Shown here piece by piece: positions 19,754 through 26,990 of a DNA stretch of 43,795 nt. The stretch comes from an uncultured Pelagibacteraceae bacterium. Lineage in GTDB: Bacteria; Pseudomonadota; Alphaproteobacteria; Pelagibacterales; AG-422-B15. Under the pieces are notes generated by a model. The model worked only from the letters and a program-made list of their open reading frames with translations, did no database searches and was not told the DNA's origin. Numbering within the stretch: position 1 is the stretch's first letter; each line of letters starts with the position of its first letter. The translations under genes and the position numbers were made by a program. The stretch is taken from contig CABYSM010000008.1 in assembly GCA_902521655.1 (NCBI GenBank), forward strand, positions 1-43,795. Direction: 5' to 3'.

Positions 19754-21178
19754 ATGAAAAATCTTCAAAAATTTTATATTAACGGTAAATGGGTAAAACC
19801 AAATTCAACTAAAACAATGGCAGTTCTCAACCCCGCAACCGAAGATTTGATAGGTGAGATAATTCTTGGTAATTCTGAAGATGTAGATATGGCTGTGAGC
19901 GCTGCAAAAAATGCATTTAATAGCTTTTCTAAAACCTCAAAAAATGATCGTTTAGAATTATTAAATAAAATTAGGAAGATCTCTGAAAAAAGATTTGAAG
20001 ATCTTGCTAATGCAATGACATCAGAAATGGGAGCTCCTCATAGAATGGCTCGAGATGCACAGGCAGATGCTGCAATAGGACATTTAGATGGTTTTATTGA
20101 TGCATTAAAGAAGCATGAAGAAAAAATTGTTCTCTCTAATTCAGATGTACTTTTAAAAGAGCCAATAGGAGTTTGTGGTTTAATTACTCCATGGAACTGG
20201 CCCATTAATCAAATTACACTGAAAGTCCTTCCAGTGATTGCTACAGGATGCACATGTATCTTAAAGCCGTCTGAGCATACACCTTTATCAGCGATGGTTT
20301 ACGCTGAAATTCTAGATGAGGCCGGAGTTCCTGATGGTGTATTTAATTTAGTACATGGAGATGGAGAAGGAGTAGGTGTGTCGATGTCTCGGCATCCAGA
20401 TATAGAAATGATGTCATTTACTGGCTCAAAAAGAGGAGGTAAGTCAGTAACTATTGAATCTGCTGAAACTGTAAAAAAAGTAACTTTAGAATTAGGTGGT
20501 AAATCACCTAACATTGTCTTTGCAGATTGTGACTTAGATGAAAAAGTAAAAGATTCAGTAAATGAATGTATGTTTAATACAGGACAATCTTGTGATGCTC
20601 CTACAAGGTTACTGGTAGAAAAAAAATGCTACGATGAAGTAATTGATATTGCAAAAAAAACTGCCGAAGAAATTAAGGTAGGTGATCCGACACTAGATGG
20701 TGACCATCTCGGACCACTCTTTGATAAAATTCAATTTGATCGGGTTCAAGATATGATTCAAGTTGGTATTGATGAAGGAGCAAAACTATTAGTAGGTGGC
20801 CTTGGAAAGCCCGATGGTCATGAAAAAGGGTGGTTTGTAAAACCAACAATTTTTTCTGACGTAAATAACAATATGAGAGTTGCTCAAGAGGAAATATTTG
20901 GTCCAGTACTAGTTATAATTCCTTTTGATGATGAGGATGAGGCGATCAGAATAGCAAATGATACTCCTTATGGTCTTGCTGCCTATTTGCAGACGGGAGA
21001 TAAAGAAAGAGCAGAACGAGTCTCAAGGCAATTAAGAGCTGGCGGTGTTCATGTTAATGGTGGCGGTTATAATTACGGCTCACCTTTTGGAGGATATAAG
21101 GAATCTGGCAATGGACGAGAAGGTGGAGACATGGGGCTAGAAGATTACCTTGAAACTAAAGCACTTCACATTGCCTAA
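19754..21178 (+). CDS. NAD(P)-dependent aldehyde dehydrogenase
   Basis: 474-residue aldehyde dehydrogenase. The cofactor region ITPWNWPINQ, the catalytic Glu246 in LELGGKSP and the catalytic Cys280 in NTGQSCDAPTR are intact, and the C-terminal EEIFGPVL and FGGYKESGNGREGG elements are normal. Cluster position suggests a trimethylammonium aldehyde: 4-trimethylaminobutyraldehyde (giving gamma-butyrobetaine) or betaine aldehyde (giving glycine betaine, pairing with the BetA-like gene). The GQSCDAPTR active site is like the CddD-type group rather than classical BetB (GQVCTNGTR), so substrate is open. It heads a plus-strand string with the CoA synthetase, TmpA-like and TmpB-like genes. Confidence 0.9.
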   Translation: MKNLQKFYINGKWVKPNSTKTMAVLNPATEDLIGEIILGNSEDVDMAVSAAKNAFNSFSKTSKNDRLELLNKIRKISEKRFEDLANAMTSEMGAPHRMARDAQADAAIGHLDGFIDALKKHEEKIVLSNSDVLLKEPIGVCGLITPWNWPINQITLKVLPVIATGCTCILKPSEHTPLSAMVYAEILDEAGVPDGVFNLVHGDGEGVGVSMSRHPDIEMMSFTGSKRGGKSVTIESAETVKKVTLELGGKSPNIVFADCDLDEKVKDSVNECMFNTGQSCDAPTRLLVEKKCYDEVIDIAKKTAEEIKVGDPTLDGDHLGPLFDKIQFDRVQDMIQVGIDEGAKLLVGGLGKPDGHEKGWFVKPTIFSDVNNNMRVAQEEIFGPVLVIIPFDDEDEAIRIANDTPYGLAAYLQTGDKERAERVSRQLRAGGVHVNGGGYNYGSPFGGYKESGNGREGGDMGLEDYLETKALHIA

Positions 21179-21198
21179 GATATAATAAAAATTTTAAT

Positions 21199-23145
21199 AT
21201 GCCAAAGTTGCTTTGGAGACCATCTAAGGAAAGAATTGAAAATACAAAATTATATAATTATTTTATTTTTTTAGAAGAAAACAACAAAATACAATTAAAC
21301 TTTGATTATAGTAAAATCTGGTCGTGGAGTATTAATCAACCCGTTGAATTTTGGCTAAGCTTAATTGATTATGTGGGCATAAAGTACAAAGGAAGTTCCA
21401 GTCCTGTTATTGAAAAAGATAAATCTATATATAACCAAGAATTTTTCAAAAATATTAAAGTTAATTATGCCGAAAATATATTATCTAATCTTAACTCATG
21501 CCCGATTACCTTTATCAATGAACTTGGTTTCAAGAAAAGTTATTATAAGGAAGATTTAGTATCAAAAACTTCAAGATTAGCTAACTATTTTAGGTCTATT
21601 GGGGTCAAAAAAGGAGATCGGATTGCAGCTGTTTCCGTAAACAGCGCTGAGACACTCATTGCATTTTTAGCAGTGAACTCTATTGGAGCAATATGGTCAT
21701 CTTGCTCACCAGATTTTGGTGAAGTTGCTATTTTAGATCGTTTTAATCAAATAAAACCAAAAGTATTACTATATTCTAAAATATATTTATATGGTGGAAA
21801 AAAATTTGATGTTGAAAAAAAGATAAAAAATGTAATTAATAAAATTCAATCACTCGAACATACTTTTTGTATTAATTACCCAGACAAGAAACAGGATGAA
21901 GAAATAGAAGGAATAAGTTTAAATTCAATTTTCCAAAAAGAAACTTATGAAGGAAAGATTATTTATGAAGAAAACTTATTCAATGACCCCATGTATATTC
22001 TATATTCTAGTGGAACAACTGGTAAGCCTAAATGTATAGTTCATAATACCGGTGGCCCACTGTTACAACATATAAAAGAGCAACAGCTTCATTGTGATCT
22101 AAAAATAGGTGACAAATTATTTTATTACACAACCTGTGGCTGGATGATGTGGAATTGGCTTATTACAGGTTTAGCGTCAGGAGTTTCATTAGTACTTTAT
22201 GACGGATCCCCATTTTATCCAGAGAAAGAAGCCCTTTTTCAAATTGCTGAAGAAGAAGAAATTACATGCTTTGGAACAAGTGCAAAATTTATAGATGCTT
22301 TAAGGAATGATAAGGTAAATATTTTAGAAAAATATAATTTGGGCAAACTTCAATCAATATTAAGCACAGGATCTCCGCTTATCAGTGAGAGTTTTGAGTA
22401 TGTGTATGAATTCATTAAAAAAGATGTTCATCTGGCTTCCATTAGTGGAGGTACAGACATTGTGTCTTGCTTTGTAGGAGGTAATCCAATGTTGCCAGTT
22501 TACTCTGGTGAAATACAAAGTAAGTGTCTTGGAGTGGACGTAGATGTATTTGATGAAAAAAGCCAGAGCACGCTACAGAAAGGAGAGCTGGTATGTAAAT
22601 CTGCACTTCCATCTATGCCGATTGGGTTTTGGGATGACTTAAATAAAGAGAAATATATTAAGTCATACTTTACAAAATTTAATAATGTATGGACACAAGG
22701 TGATTATGCCAAAATATCTCAAAATAATGGAATAGTTATTTATGGACGTTCGGACTCAACATTAAACCCTGGTGGAATCAGAATTGGTACTGCCGAAATA
22801 TATAGGTCTGTAGAACAAATAGATGAAATTGTTGAATCCATTGTAGTTGGTCAGTCTTGGGACAATGATACAAGAATTGTTCTATTCGTGAAACTTCAAA
22901 ATGATATTGAACTTGATCAAGCTATTATTGATAAAATTAAAAATAATATAAAATCTTCTAATTCTATAAGGCATGTACCAGCAAAAATTATAAAAGTAAG
23001 TGATATACCTAGAACAAGAAGTGGCAAAATAGCAGAAATCACTGTGAGAGATATAATAAATGGCATGAAAGTAAAGAATTTAGAGGCTTTAGCCAATCCA
23101 GTTTGTTTATCTGAATATGAAAATATTGAAGAATTAAATAAATAG
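21199..23145 (+). CDS. Acetoacetyl-CoA synthetase
   Basis: 648-residue adenylate-forming ligase that activates acetoacetate to acetoacetyl-CoA. The N-terminal signature (WSWSINQPVEFWLSLIDYVGI), the phosphate loop ILYSSGTTGKPKCIVH, TTCGWMMWNWLITGL and the C-terminal catalytic lysine motif (PRTRSGKI) fit acetoacetyl-CoA synthetases, as does the length (~650). It starts 20 bases after the aldehyde dehydrogenase gene. In this locus acetoacetate is the expected second product of BKACE cleavage of dehydrocarnitine, so the gene closes the carbon loop to two acetyl-CoA after thiolysis. Acetyl-CoA synthetase is less likely given the sequence around GWMMWNW. Confidence 0.92.
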   Translation: MPKLLWRPSKERIENTKLYNYFIFLEENNKIQLNFDYSKIWSWSINQPVEFWLSLIDYVGIKYKGSSSPVIEKDKSIYNQEFFKNIKVNYAENILSNLNSCPITFINELGFKKSYYKEDLVSKTSRLANYFRSIGVKKGDRIAAVSVNSAETLIAFLAVNSIGAIWSSCSPDFGEVAILDRFNQIKPKVLLYSKIYLYGGKKFDVEKKIKNVINKIQSLEHTFCINYPDKKQDEEIEGISLNSIFQKETYEGKIIYEENLFNDPMYILYSSGTTGKPKCIVHNTGGPLLQHIKEQQLHCDLKIGDKLFYYTTCGWMMWNWLITGLASGVSLVLYDGSPFYPEKEALFQIAEEEEITCFGTSAKFIDALRNDKVNILEKYNLGKLQSILSTGSPLISESFEYVYEFIKKDVHLASISGGTDIVSCFVGGNPMLPVYSGEIQSKCLGVDVDVFDEKSQSTLQKGELVCKSALPSMPIGFWDDLNKEKYIKSYFTKFNNVWTQGDYAKISQNNGIVIYGRSDSTLNPGGIRIGTAEIYRSVEQIDEIVESIVVGQSWDNDTRIVLFVKLQNDIELDQAIIDKIKNNIKSSNSIRHVPAKIIKVSDIPRTRSGKIAEITVRDIINGMKVKNLEALANPVCLSEYENIEELNK

Positions 23146-23161
23146 TTTTATATTTTTTTTT

Positions 23162-24253
23162 ATGGATTTTGATTATGACTCAAAAGAAATAAGGTTTTCT
23201 GTAGGAGATGAGCAATATAAGCTTCATCCTTTATGGATGAGAGAAAGGTCACTAGAAGAAGGTACAGTTGATCAAAACTCATTACAAAGACTCTATGACC
23301 CAGAGAAAATTTCTGAAAATTTAGAAATTAAGGAAGTAAATAAGTTAGAAAAAGACAAACTGTTAATTAAATTCTCAGACAATCATGTAGCTAAGTATTG
23401 TATTAAAAACTTGATTAAAGAGATCAAGAGGGCAAAAGGACTTCCTGATAAAGTTCTTTGGAATAAAGAGAATATCTCACTCAGAAAGTTTAAATTTGAT
23501 TATAGTAAAAATGAAAATAAACAAATTTATGAAATATTAGAATATTATCATAGATATGGATTTGCAATTGTAAGCGCACTGAAACCTGAAGATGGTGAGA
23601 TTATAAATTTTGCAAAAAAAATTGGATATATAAGAGAAACTAATTTTGGAAAATTATTTAACGTCAAGTCTCAAAAGCAACCAAACGATTTAGCATATAC
23701 ATCTATTGAATTAGAGTCTCATACTGATAATCCATATCGAAAACCAGTGCCTTCAATTCAATTTTTATTTTGTATTAATAATAGCTGCCGAGGAGGCGAC
23801 TCAACTATTGTAGATGGCTTTAAGGTTGCAGAGGATTTAAAAAATGAAAATCTAAATGCGTTTAATACTCTTACAAATACTCTAATCAATTTCAAATTTA
23901 AAGACAAAGATGCTATCCTAGAAAAGACAGGTAAGATTATAAAGTTGAGTGAGCGTGGAGAGCTAAAGCAAATAAAGTATAGTAACAGACTAGATTTTGT
24001 TTTTTATCAAGAACCTAAAAAACTCGATGAATTTTACGCAGCAAAAAGAATTATGCATCAAATGATAAATTCATCAAAATATTTATTTAAGTTTCGCCTT
24101 GAGCCTGGAGACCTAATTATTATGAATAATTATAGAACACTTCATGGTAGAACAAGTTATAATACAGCTGAAGGTGGTAGATGGCTGCAGGGATTATATA
24201 TAGATCATGATTCTGCAGAAAGTAAGTTTAAATTATTGGCAGAGGAAATATAA
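23162..24253 (+). CDS. tmpA: Probable 2-trimethylaminoethylphosphonate dioxygenase TmpA (gamma-butyrobetaine hydroxylase-like)
   Basis: 363-residue Fe(II)/2-oxoglutarate oxygenase. The N-terminal DUF971-like region (~1-95) lacks zinc-type cysteines; the catalytic domain has iron ligands His187-x-Asp189 (SHTDNPYR), His328 (TLHGR) and a likely 2OG-binding Arg340. By family it would be called gamma-butyrobetaine hydroxylase, but it abuts an HD-domain oxygenase gene with zero gap. In TmpA-TmpB, characterised in Leisingera, TmpA hydroxylates 2-trimethylaminoethylphosphonate at C1 and TmpB cleaves the product. A different BBOX gene already serves the carnitine genes 6 kb away, which supports a separate role. 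Function is inferred from context plus family. Confidence 0.75.
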   Translation: MDFDYDSKEIRFSVGDEQYKLHPLWMRERSLEEGTVDQNSLQRLYDPEKISENLEIKEVNKLEKDKLLIKFSDNHVAKYCIKNLIKEIKRAKGLPDKVLWNKENISLRKFKFDYSKNENKQIYEILEYYHRYGFAIVSALKPEDGEIINFAKKIGYIRETNFGKLFNVKSQKQPNDLAYTSIELESHTDNPYRKPVPSIQFLFCINNSCRGGDSTIVDGFKVAEDLKNENLNAFNTLTNTLINFKFKDKDAILEKTGKIIKLSERGELKQIKYSNRLDFVFYQEPKKLDEFYAAKRIMHQMINSSKYLFKFRLEPGDLIIMNNYRTLHGRTSYNTAEGGRWLQGLYIDHDSAESKFKLLAEEI

Positions 24254-24805
24254 ATGGAAAAAGTAAAATTTACTCAGATGAAACACGGCACAAAAGAAGA
24301 TTATGATCTTTTAAGTAAGTATGAAGAAAAGTTTTCAAAAGATCTTCCCGACAGAATATTAGATGCTTTGAAAAATTTAGATAGTTCAGTTGATGGTTAT
24401 CAAGTAACAAGGTTAGAGCATTCGCTTCAATCAGCAACTCGAGCTGAAAAAGATGGCGCAGATGAAGAAATGGTAGTGGCGACTCTTGTACACGATATTG
24501 GAGATAATCTTGCCCCATATAATCATAGTCAACTTGTTGCCTCAGTTTTAAGGCCCTATGTTTCTGAAAAAGTATATTGGATTATGCTTCATCACGGGAT
24601 TTTTCAAGAATATTACTATGCTCATCACATAGGGAGGGATCGTAATGCTAGAGATAAATTCATAGATCACCCTTATTATCAAGATGCAGTAGATTTCTGT
24701 GAAAAGTGGGATCAAAGGTCTTTTGATCCAGATTATGAGTCATATTCTCTTGAATATTTTGAACCAAAAGTTAGGAAGTTGTTCTCCAAGGAGCCAAATT
24801 TTTAA
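24254..24805 (+). CDS. tmpB: Probable HD-domain diiron oxygenase TmpB (PhnZ-like), C-P bond cleaving
   Basis: 183-residue HD-fold protein. Likely diiron ligands are His56 (RLEHSLQSATRAE), His80-Asp81 (LVHDIGD), His91, His113 or His114 and Asp153 (EKWDQRSFD); the 24-residue spacing from first His to the HD pair equals my recollection of PhnZ (34 to 58). MIOX/PhnZ-like HD proteins are oxygenases, not phosphohydrolases. TmpB turns (R)-1-hydroxy-2-trimethylaminoethylphosphonate into glycine betaine and phosphate. The ATG directly follows the tmpA stop, with an AGAGGAA ribosome-binding site inside tmpA. It ends convergently with the KAS III gene, sharing TTAA at 24802-24805. An ordinary HD phosphohydrolase is the alternative. 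Confidence 0.78.
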   Translation: MEKVKFTQMKHGTKEDYDLLSKYEEKFSKDLPDRILDALKNLDSSVDGYQVTRLEHSLQSATRAEKDGADEEMVVATLVHDIGDNLAPYNHSQLVASVLRPYVSEKVYWIMLHHGIFQEYYYAHHIGRDRNARDKFIDHPYYQDAVDFCEKWDQRSFDPDYESYSLEYFEPKVRKLFSKEPNF

Positions 24806-25929
24806 GCTATCTTTTTCACAATAACATTCCCAACAGAATAACCTGCCCCAAAAGAGCAAATAATTGCGAGATCATCTTTTTTTAGTGAGTTGTTATGTTT
24901 ATGAAAAGCAATTATTGAACCTGCAGAACTTGTATTAGCATATTCGTCGAGTACGACGGGAGCCAGATTTCTAGAGGCTTCTTTGCCAAGCACATATTTA
25001 GAAATAAGAACATTCATATTTTCATTTGCTTGATGTAAATACATTCCCTTTAAATCCTCGGCGGAAAGTTTATTTTCTTCTAAATGATCCCTTATTAAAT
25101 TAGAAACTTTAGGTATGACTTCTTTAAATACTTTTCTTCCATTTTGATGAAACAATTTATCTGCCTTACCGACTCCTTCAGGAGACGAACTATTTAAAAA
25201 TCCATAATTGTTTCTTATATTATTAGAAAACTCTGTGAGGAGCTTTGTTCCAAGTATTTCATACGAGTTATTTTTATGAATATCTCCACTCATTCTTTCT
25301 AAAACTACAGCTGTTGCAACATCTCCAAATATAAAATGGCAGTCTCTATCTTTAAAATTTAAATGACCAGTACAAATCTCTGGGTTGACCATTAAGGCTG
25401 ATTTAATACTTCCACTCTTTATCATATCAAAAATGGTTTGAATTCCAAAAGTAGCTGAGGAACAAGCAACATTCATATCGAATGCGAATCCCTCAATGCC
25501 TAATTCATTTTGAATCTCGATTGCTATCGCCGGGTAAGCACGTTCTAAATTCGAGCATGCAACAATGACAGCATCTATCTCTTTAACATCAATTTGTGAA
25601 TTTTTTATCGCCTCTTTTGCAGCAATTACTCCCATTTCAGCGAGATTGGATATTTGATCCTCAGATCTTTCATTAAGTCTTGGACGCATAAAAGATGTGT
25701 CTAAAATTCCTGATTTATTTTGAACATATCTAGATTTTACACCTGAAGCTTTCTCAATAAACTCTGCACTAGATTTTTCTAGTGGTTCCACACTTCCATT
25801 ATTTATATCTATAGAGTTTGATGAATTGTATTCATCTACATACTTATTGTATGAGTCGACTAATTCTTGGTTGGAAATTTTTTCTTGAGGAGTGAATAGC
25901 CCTGTTCCCGATATTTGTACTCTAAACAT
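24802..25929 (-). CDS. Beta-ketoacyl-ACP synthase III-like enzyme (PA3286-type)
   Basis: 375-residue thiolase-fold condensing enzyme with the KAS III catalytic triad Cys156 (NVACSSATF), His299 (YLHQANENMN) and Asn332 (YANTSSAGS). It is longer than housekeeping FabH (~317) because of an insertion near residues 30-90, and it closely resembles, from memory, the Pseudomonas PA3286 group that primes fatty-acid synthesis with medium-chain acyl-CoA. Such enzymes can feed beta-oxidation products into new fatty acids. It stands alone on the minus strand, ending against tmpB. A link to the quaternary-amine genes is not evident. Confidence 0.85.
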   Translation of the reverse strand: MFRVQISGTGLFTPQEKISNQELVDSYNKYVDEYNSSNSIDINNGSVEPLEKSSAEFIEKASGVKSRYVQNKSGILDTSFMRPRLNERSEDQISNLAEMGVIAAKEAIKNSQIDVKEIDAVIVACSNLERAYPAIAIEIQNELGIEGFAFDMNVACSSATFGIQTIFDMIKSGSIKSALMVNPEICTGHLNFKDRDCHFIFGDVATAVVLERMSGDIHKNNSYEILGTKLLTEFSNNIRNNYGFLNSSSPEGVGKADKLFHQNGRKVFKEVIPKVSNLIRDHLEENKLSAEDLKGMYLHQANENMNVLISKYVLGKEASRNLAPVVLDEYANTSSAGSIIAFHKHNNSLKKDDLAIICSFGAGYSVGNVIVKKIA

Positions 25930-25996
25930 AAAATTAAGTATACTTAATGGAAACTGATTGTGGCAATTAACTTTTTTAACTGATTATTACAAGGTG

Positions 25997-26023
25997 TAAC
26001 TGACCTCATAATGAGGCCAGTTA
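25997..26023 (-). terminator. Hairpin downstream of the small lipoprotein gene
   Basis: A 12-base inverted repeat with a three-base loop (25997-26008 against 26012-26023) lies just past the lipoprotein stop codon and before the KAS III start. Read on the minus strand the single non-Watson-Crick position becomes a G-U pair, so the stem is fully paired as minus-strand RNA and not as plus-strand RNA. No strong T-run follows, so it may act as a 3'-end protecting stem or an imperfect terminator for the lipoprotein transcript. Confidence 0.55.
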
Positions 26024-26030
26024 AATATCT

Positions 26031-26147
26031 TTATATTCCTGGAATATAAGGAACACCGTCGCCTTTAATAGTCTCATTTATGCTTTGTAACGTAGTACAA
26101 GCTGAAATCATGAAACTAAAAGCTAAAACTGTAAGAGTAGTACGCAT
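26031..26147 (-). CDS. Tiny lipoprotein (38 aa), entericidin-like layout
   Basis: A 38-residue reading frame on the minus strand with a clear lipoprotein signal: MRTTLTVLAFSFMISAC, with lipobox ISAC and Cys17. The mature part would be only 22 residues, ending GVPYIPGI. A perfect AAGGAG ribosome-binding site lies 8 bases before the ATG (26155-26160 on the plus strand), and a stable hairpin follows the stop. Signal, ribosome-binding site and hairpin together make it a convincing gene despite its size. The layout recalls entericidin-type lipoproteins but I do not recognise the mature peptide, and no function can be given. Confidence 0.8.
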   Translation of the reverse strand: MRTTLTVLAFSFMISACTTLQSINETIKGDGVPYIPGI

Positions 26148-26188
26148 GCTTTTTCTCCTTTTGATTCATTGATACTATATTTATTTCA

Positions 26189-26467
26189 ATGCCAAATACA
26201 ATTAATATATCAAAAAATATGAGATTCTTTGTCTATATTATTGGAACAAAACACCCGAAAGTACGAACATATGTAGGTTGGAGTAATGATGTTAAAAAAA
26301 GACTTAAAGCACATAATGAGTCTAAAGGAGCAAAGTTTACAAGAGGATCTAAATGGAAATTATTATATCAAGAGGAATTATCTTCTAAGTCAGAAGCAAT
26401 GAGGAGAGAAATATCTTTAAAACAAGATAGACAATTAAGATCTCAGCTAAGAAATAAATTAATTTGA
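26189..26467 (+). CDS. GIY-YIG nuclease superfamily protein (UPF0213 type)
   Basis: 92-residue single-domain GIY-YIG protein. The motif pair is VYII (~15-18) and YVGWSND (~31-37), with the conserved Arg in KKRLKAHN and the Glu-bearing region AMRREISLKQ. Stand-alone members of this family are common in bacteria and their biological role is mostly unknown; structure-specific DNA cleavage is assumed from the fold. Met11 (26219) fits the usual family start better than the Met at 26189; neither has a good ribosome-binding site. It is divergent from the tiny lipoprotein and ends with a 9-base convergent overlap with the cupin gene. Confidence 0.85.
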   Translation: MPNTINISKNMRFFVYIIGTKHPKVRTYVGWSNDVKKRLKAHNESKGAKFTRGSKWKLLYQEELSSKSEAMRREISLKQDRQLRSQLRNKLI

Positions 26468-26881
26468 AATACCATAATTACTTCGGCCTTTCTTTCTTAG
26501 TCCGTACGGACCAGCGATATAGATAGTGACTGGCTTGATACCAGGCTCTAAGTCAACTCTGTGCAAGTTATCAGCACTTCTAAAACCAACATAGAATCTG
26601 CCTCTCCAGATTTTATTTTTATTTTTATCTGTCTCCCAGTATCCTCCACTGATAATAATTGTAATATATGGAAAAGGATGATTATGAAGGCCCACACCAT
26701 GATCATCATCTAAAATATGATGTATTAATATATTAAATGGAAACCAGCGGGGTCTTTTTCTGAACAAAAGATAATATCTTGCTGTCCAAGGCTTTGCCAA
26801 GCAATATTCAGGATGTGATGGGCCTCTATCCATAACAACTTTTTTCCTGCCTAATTTTTCTAGTATCTTTAGTAAAAGCAT
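26459..26881 (-). CDS. Cupin-fold protein, unknown substrate
   Basis: About 140-residue small beta-barrel protein with cupin features: ILDDDHGVGLHNHPFPYITIIISGGYWE carries a His-rich metal site (HNH) followed by the typical beta-strand Gly pattern, and LHRVDLEPGIKPVTIYI holds the second His. It may bind a metal and a small ligand or act as a dioxygenase. The open frame reaches 26920, but the first 13 codons would run into the tRNA-Arg gene on the other strand; the Met at 26881 avoids this and starts a reasonable N-terminus (MLLLKILEKLGRKK). It has no recognisable operon partner. Confidence 0.7.
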   Translation of the reverse strand: MLLLKILEKLGRKKVVMDRGPSHPEYCLAKPWTARYYLLFRKRPRWFPFNILIHHILDDDHGVGLHNHPFPYITIIISGGYWETDKNKNKIWRGRFYVGFRSADNLHRVDLEPGIKPVTIYIAGPYGLRKKGRSNYGISN

Positions 26882-26905
26882 GTTACTTGAAATAATAATA
26901 TAGAT

Positions 26906-26982
26906 GCGTCCATAGCTCAACTGGATAGAGCATCAGACTTCGGATCTGAGGGTTGAGGGTTCGAATCCTTCTGGGCGCACCA
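26906..26982 (+). tRNA. tRNA-Arg(TCG)
   Basis: 77-base cloverleaf with encoded CCA. The acceptor stem is GCGTCCA/TGGGCGC with one G-U pair. The D loop has GGA (A20, an arginine identity base), the anticodon stem is TCAGA/TCTGA, and the loop CTTCGGA gives anticodon TCG. The T loop is TTCGAAT. It reads CGA and possibly other CGN arginine codons. A protein gene begins only eight bases after the CCA. Confidence 0.95.
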
Positions 26983-26990
26983 AGAAAAAT

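Noticed and set aside
23162-24253. Calling this gene a second gamma-butyrobetaine hydroxylase
   Set aside because: The family fits, but the zero-gap HD-domain partner and the presence of another BBOX gene inside the carnitine operon make TmpA the better reading.
26882-26920. Longer start for the cupin gene
   Set aside because: It would extend into the tRNA-Arg gene on the other strand, and the added residues do not resemble a cupin N-terminus.
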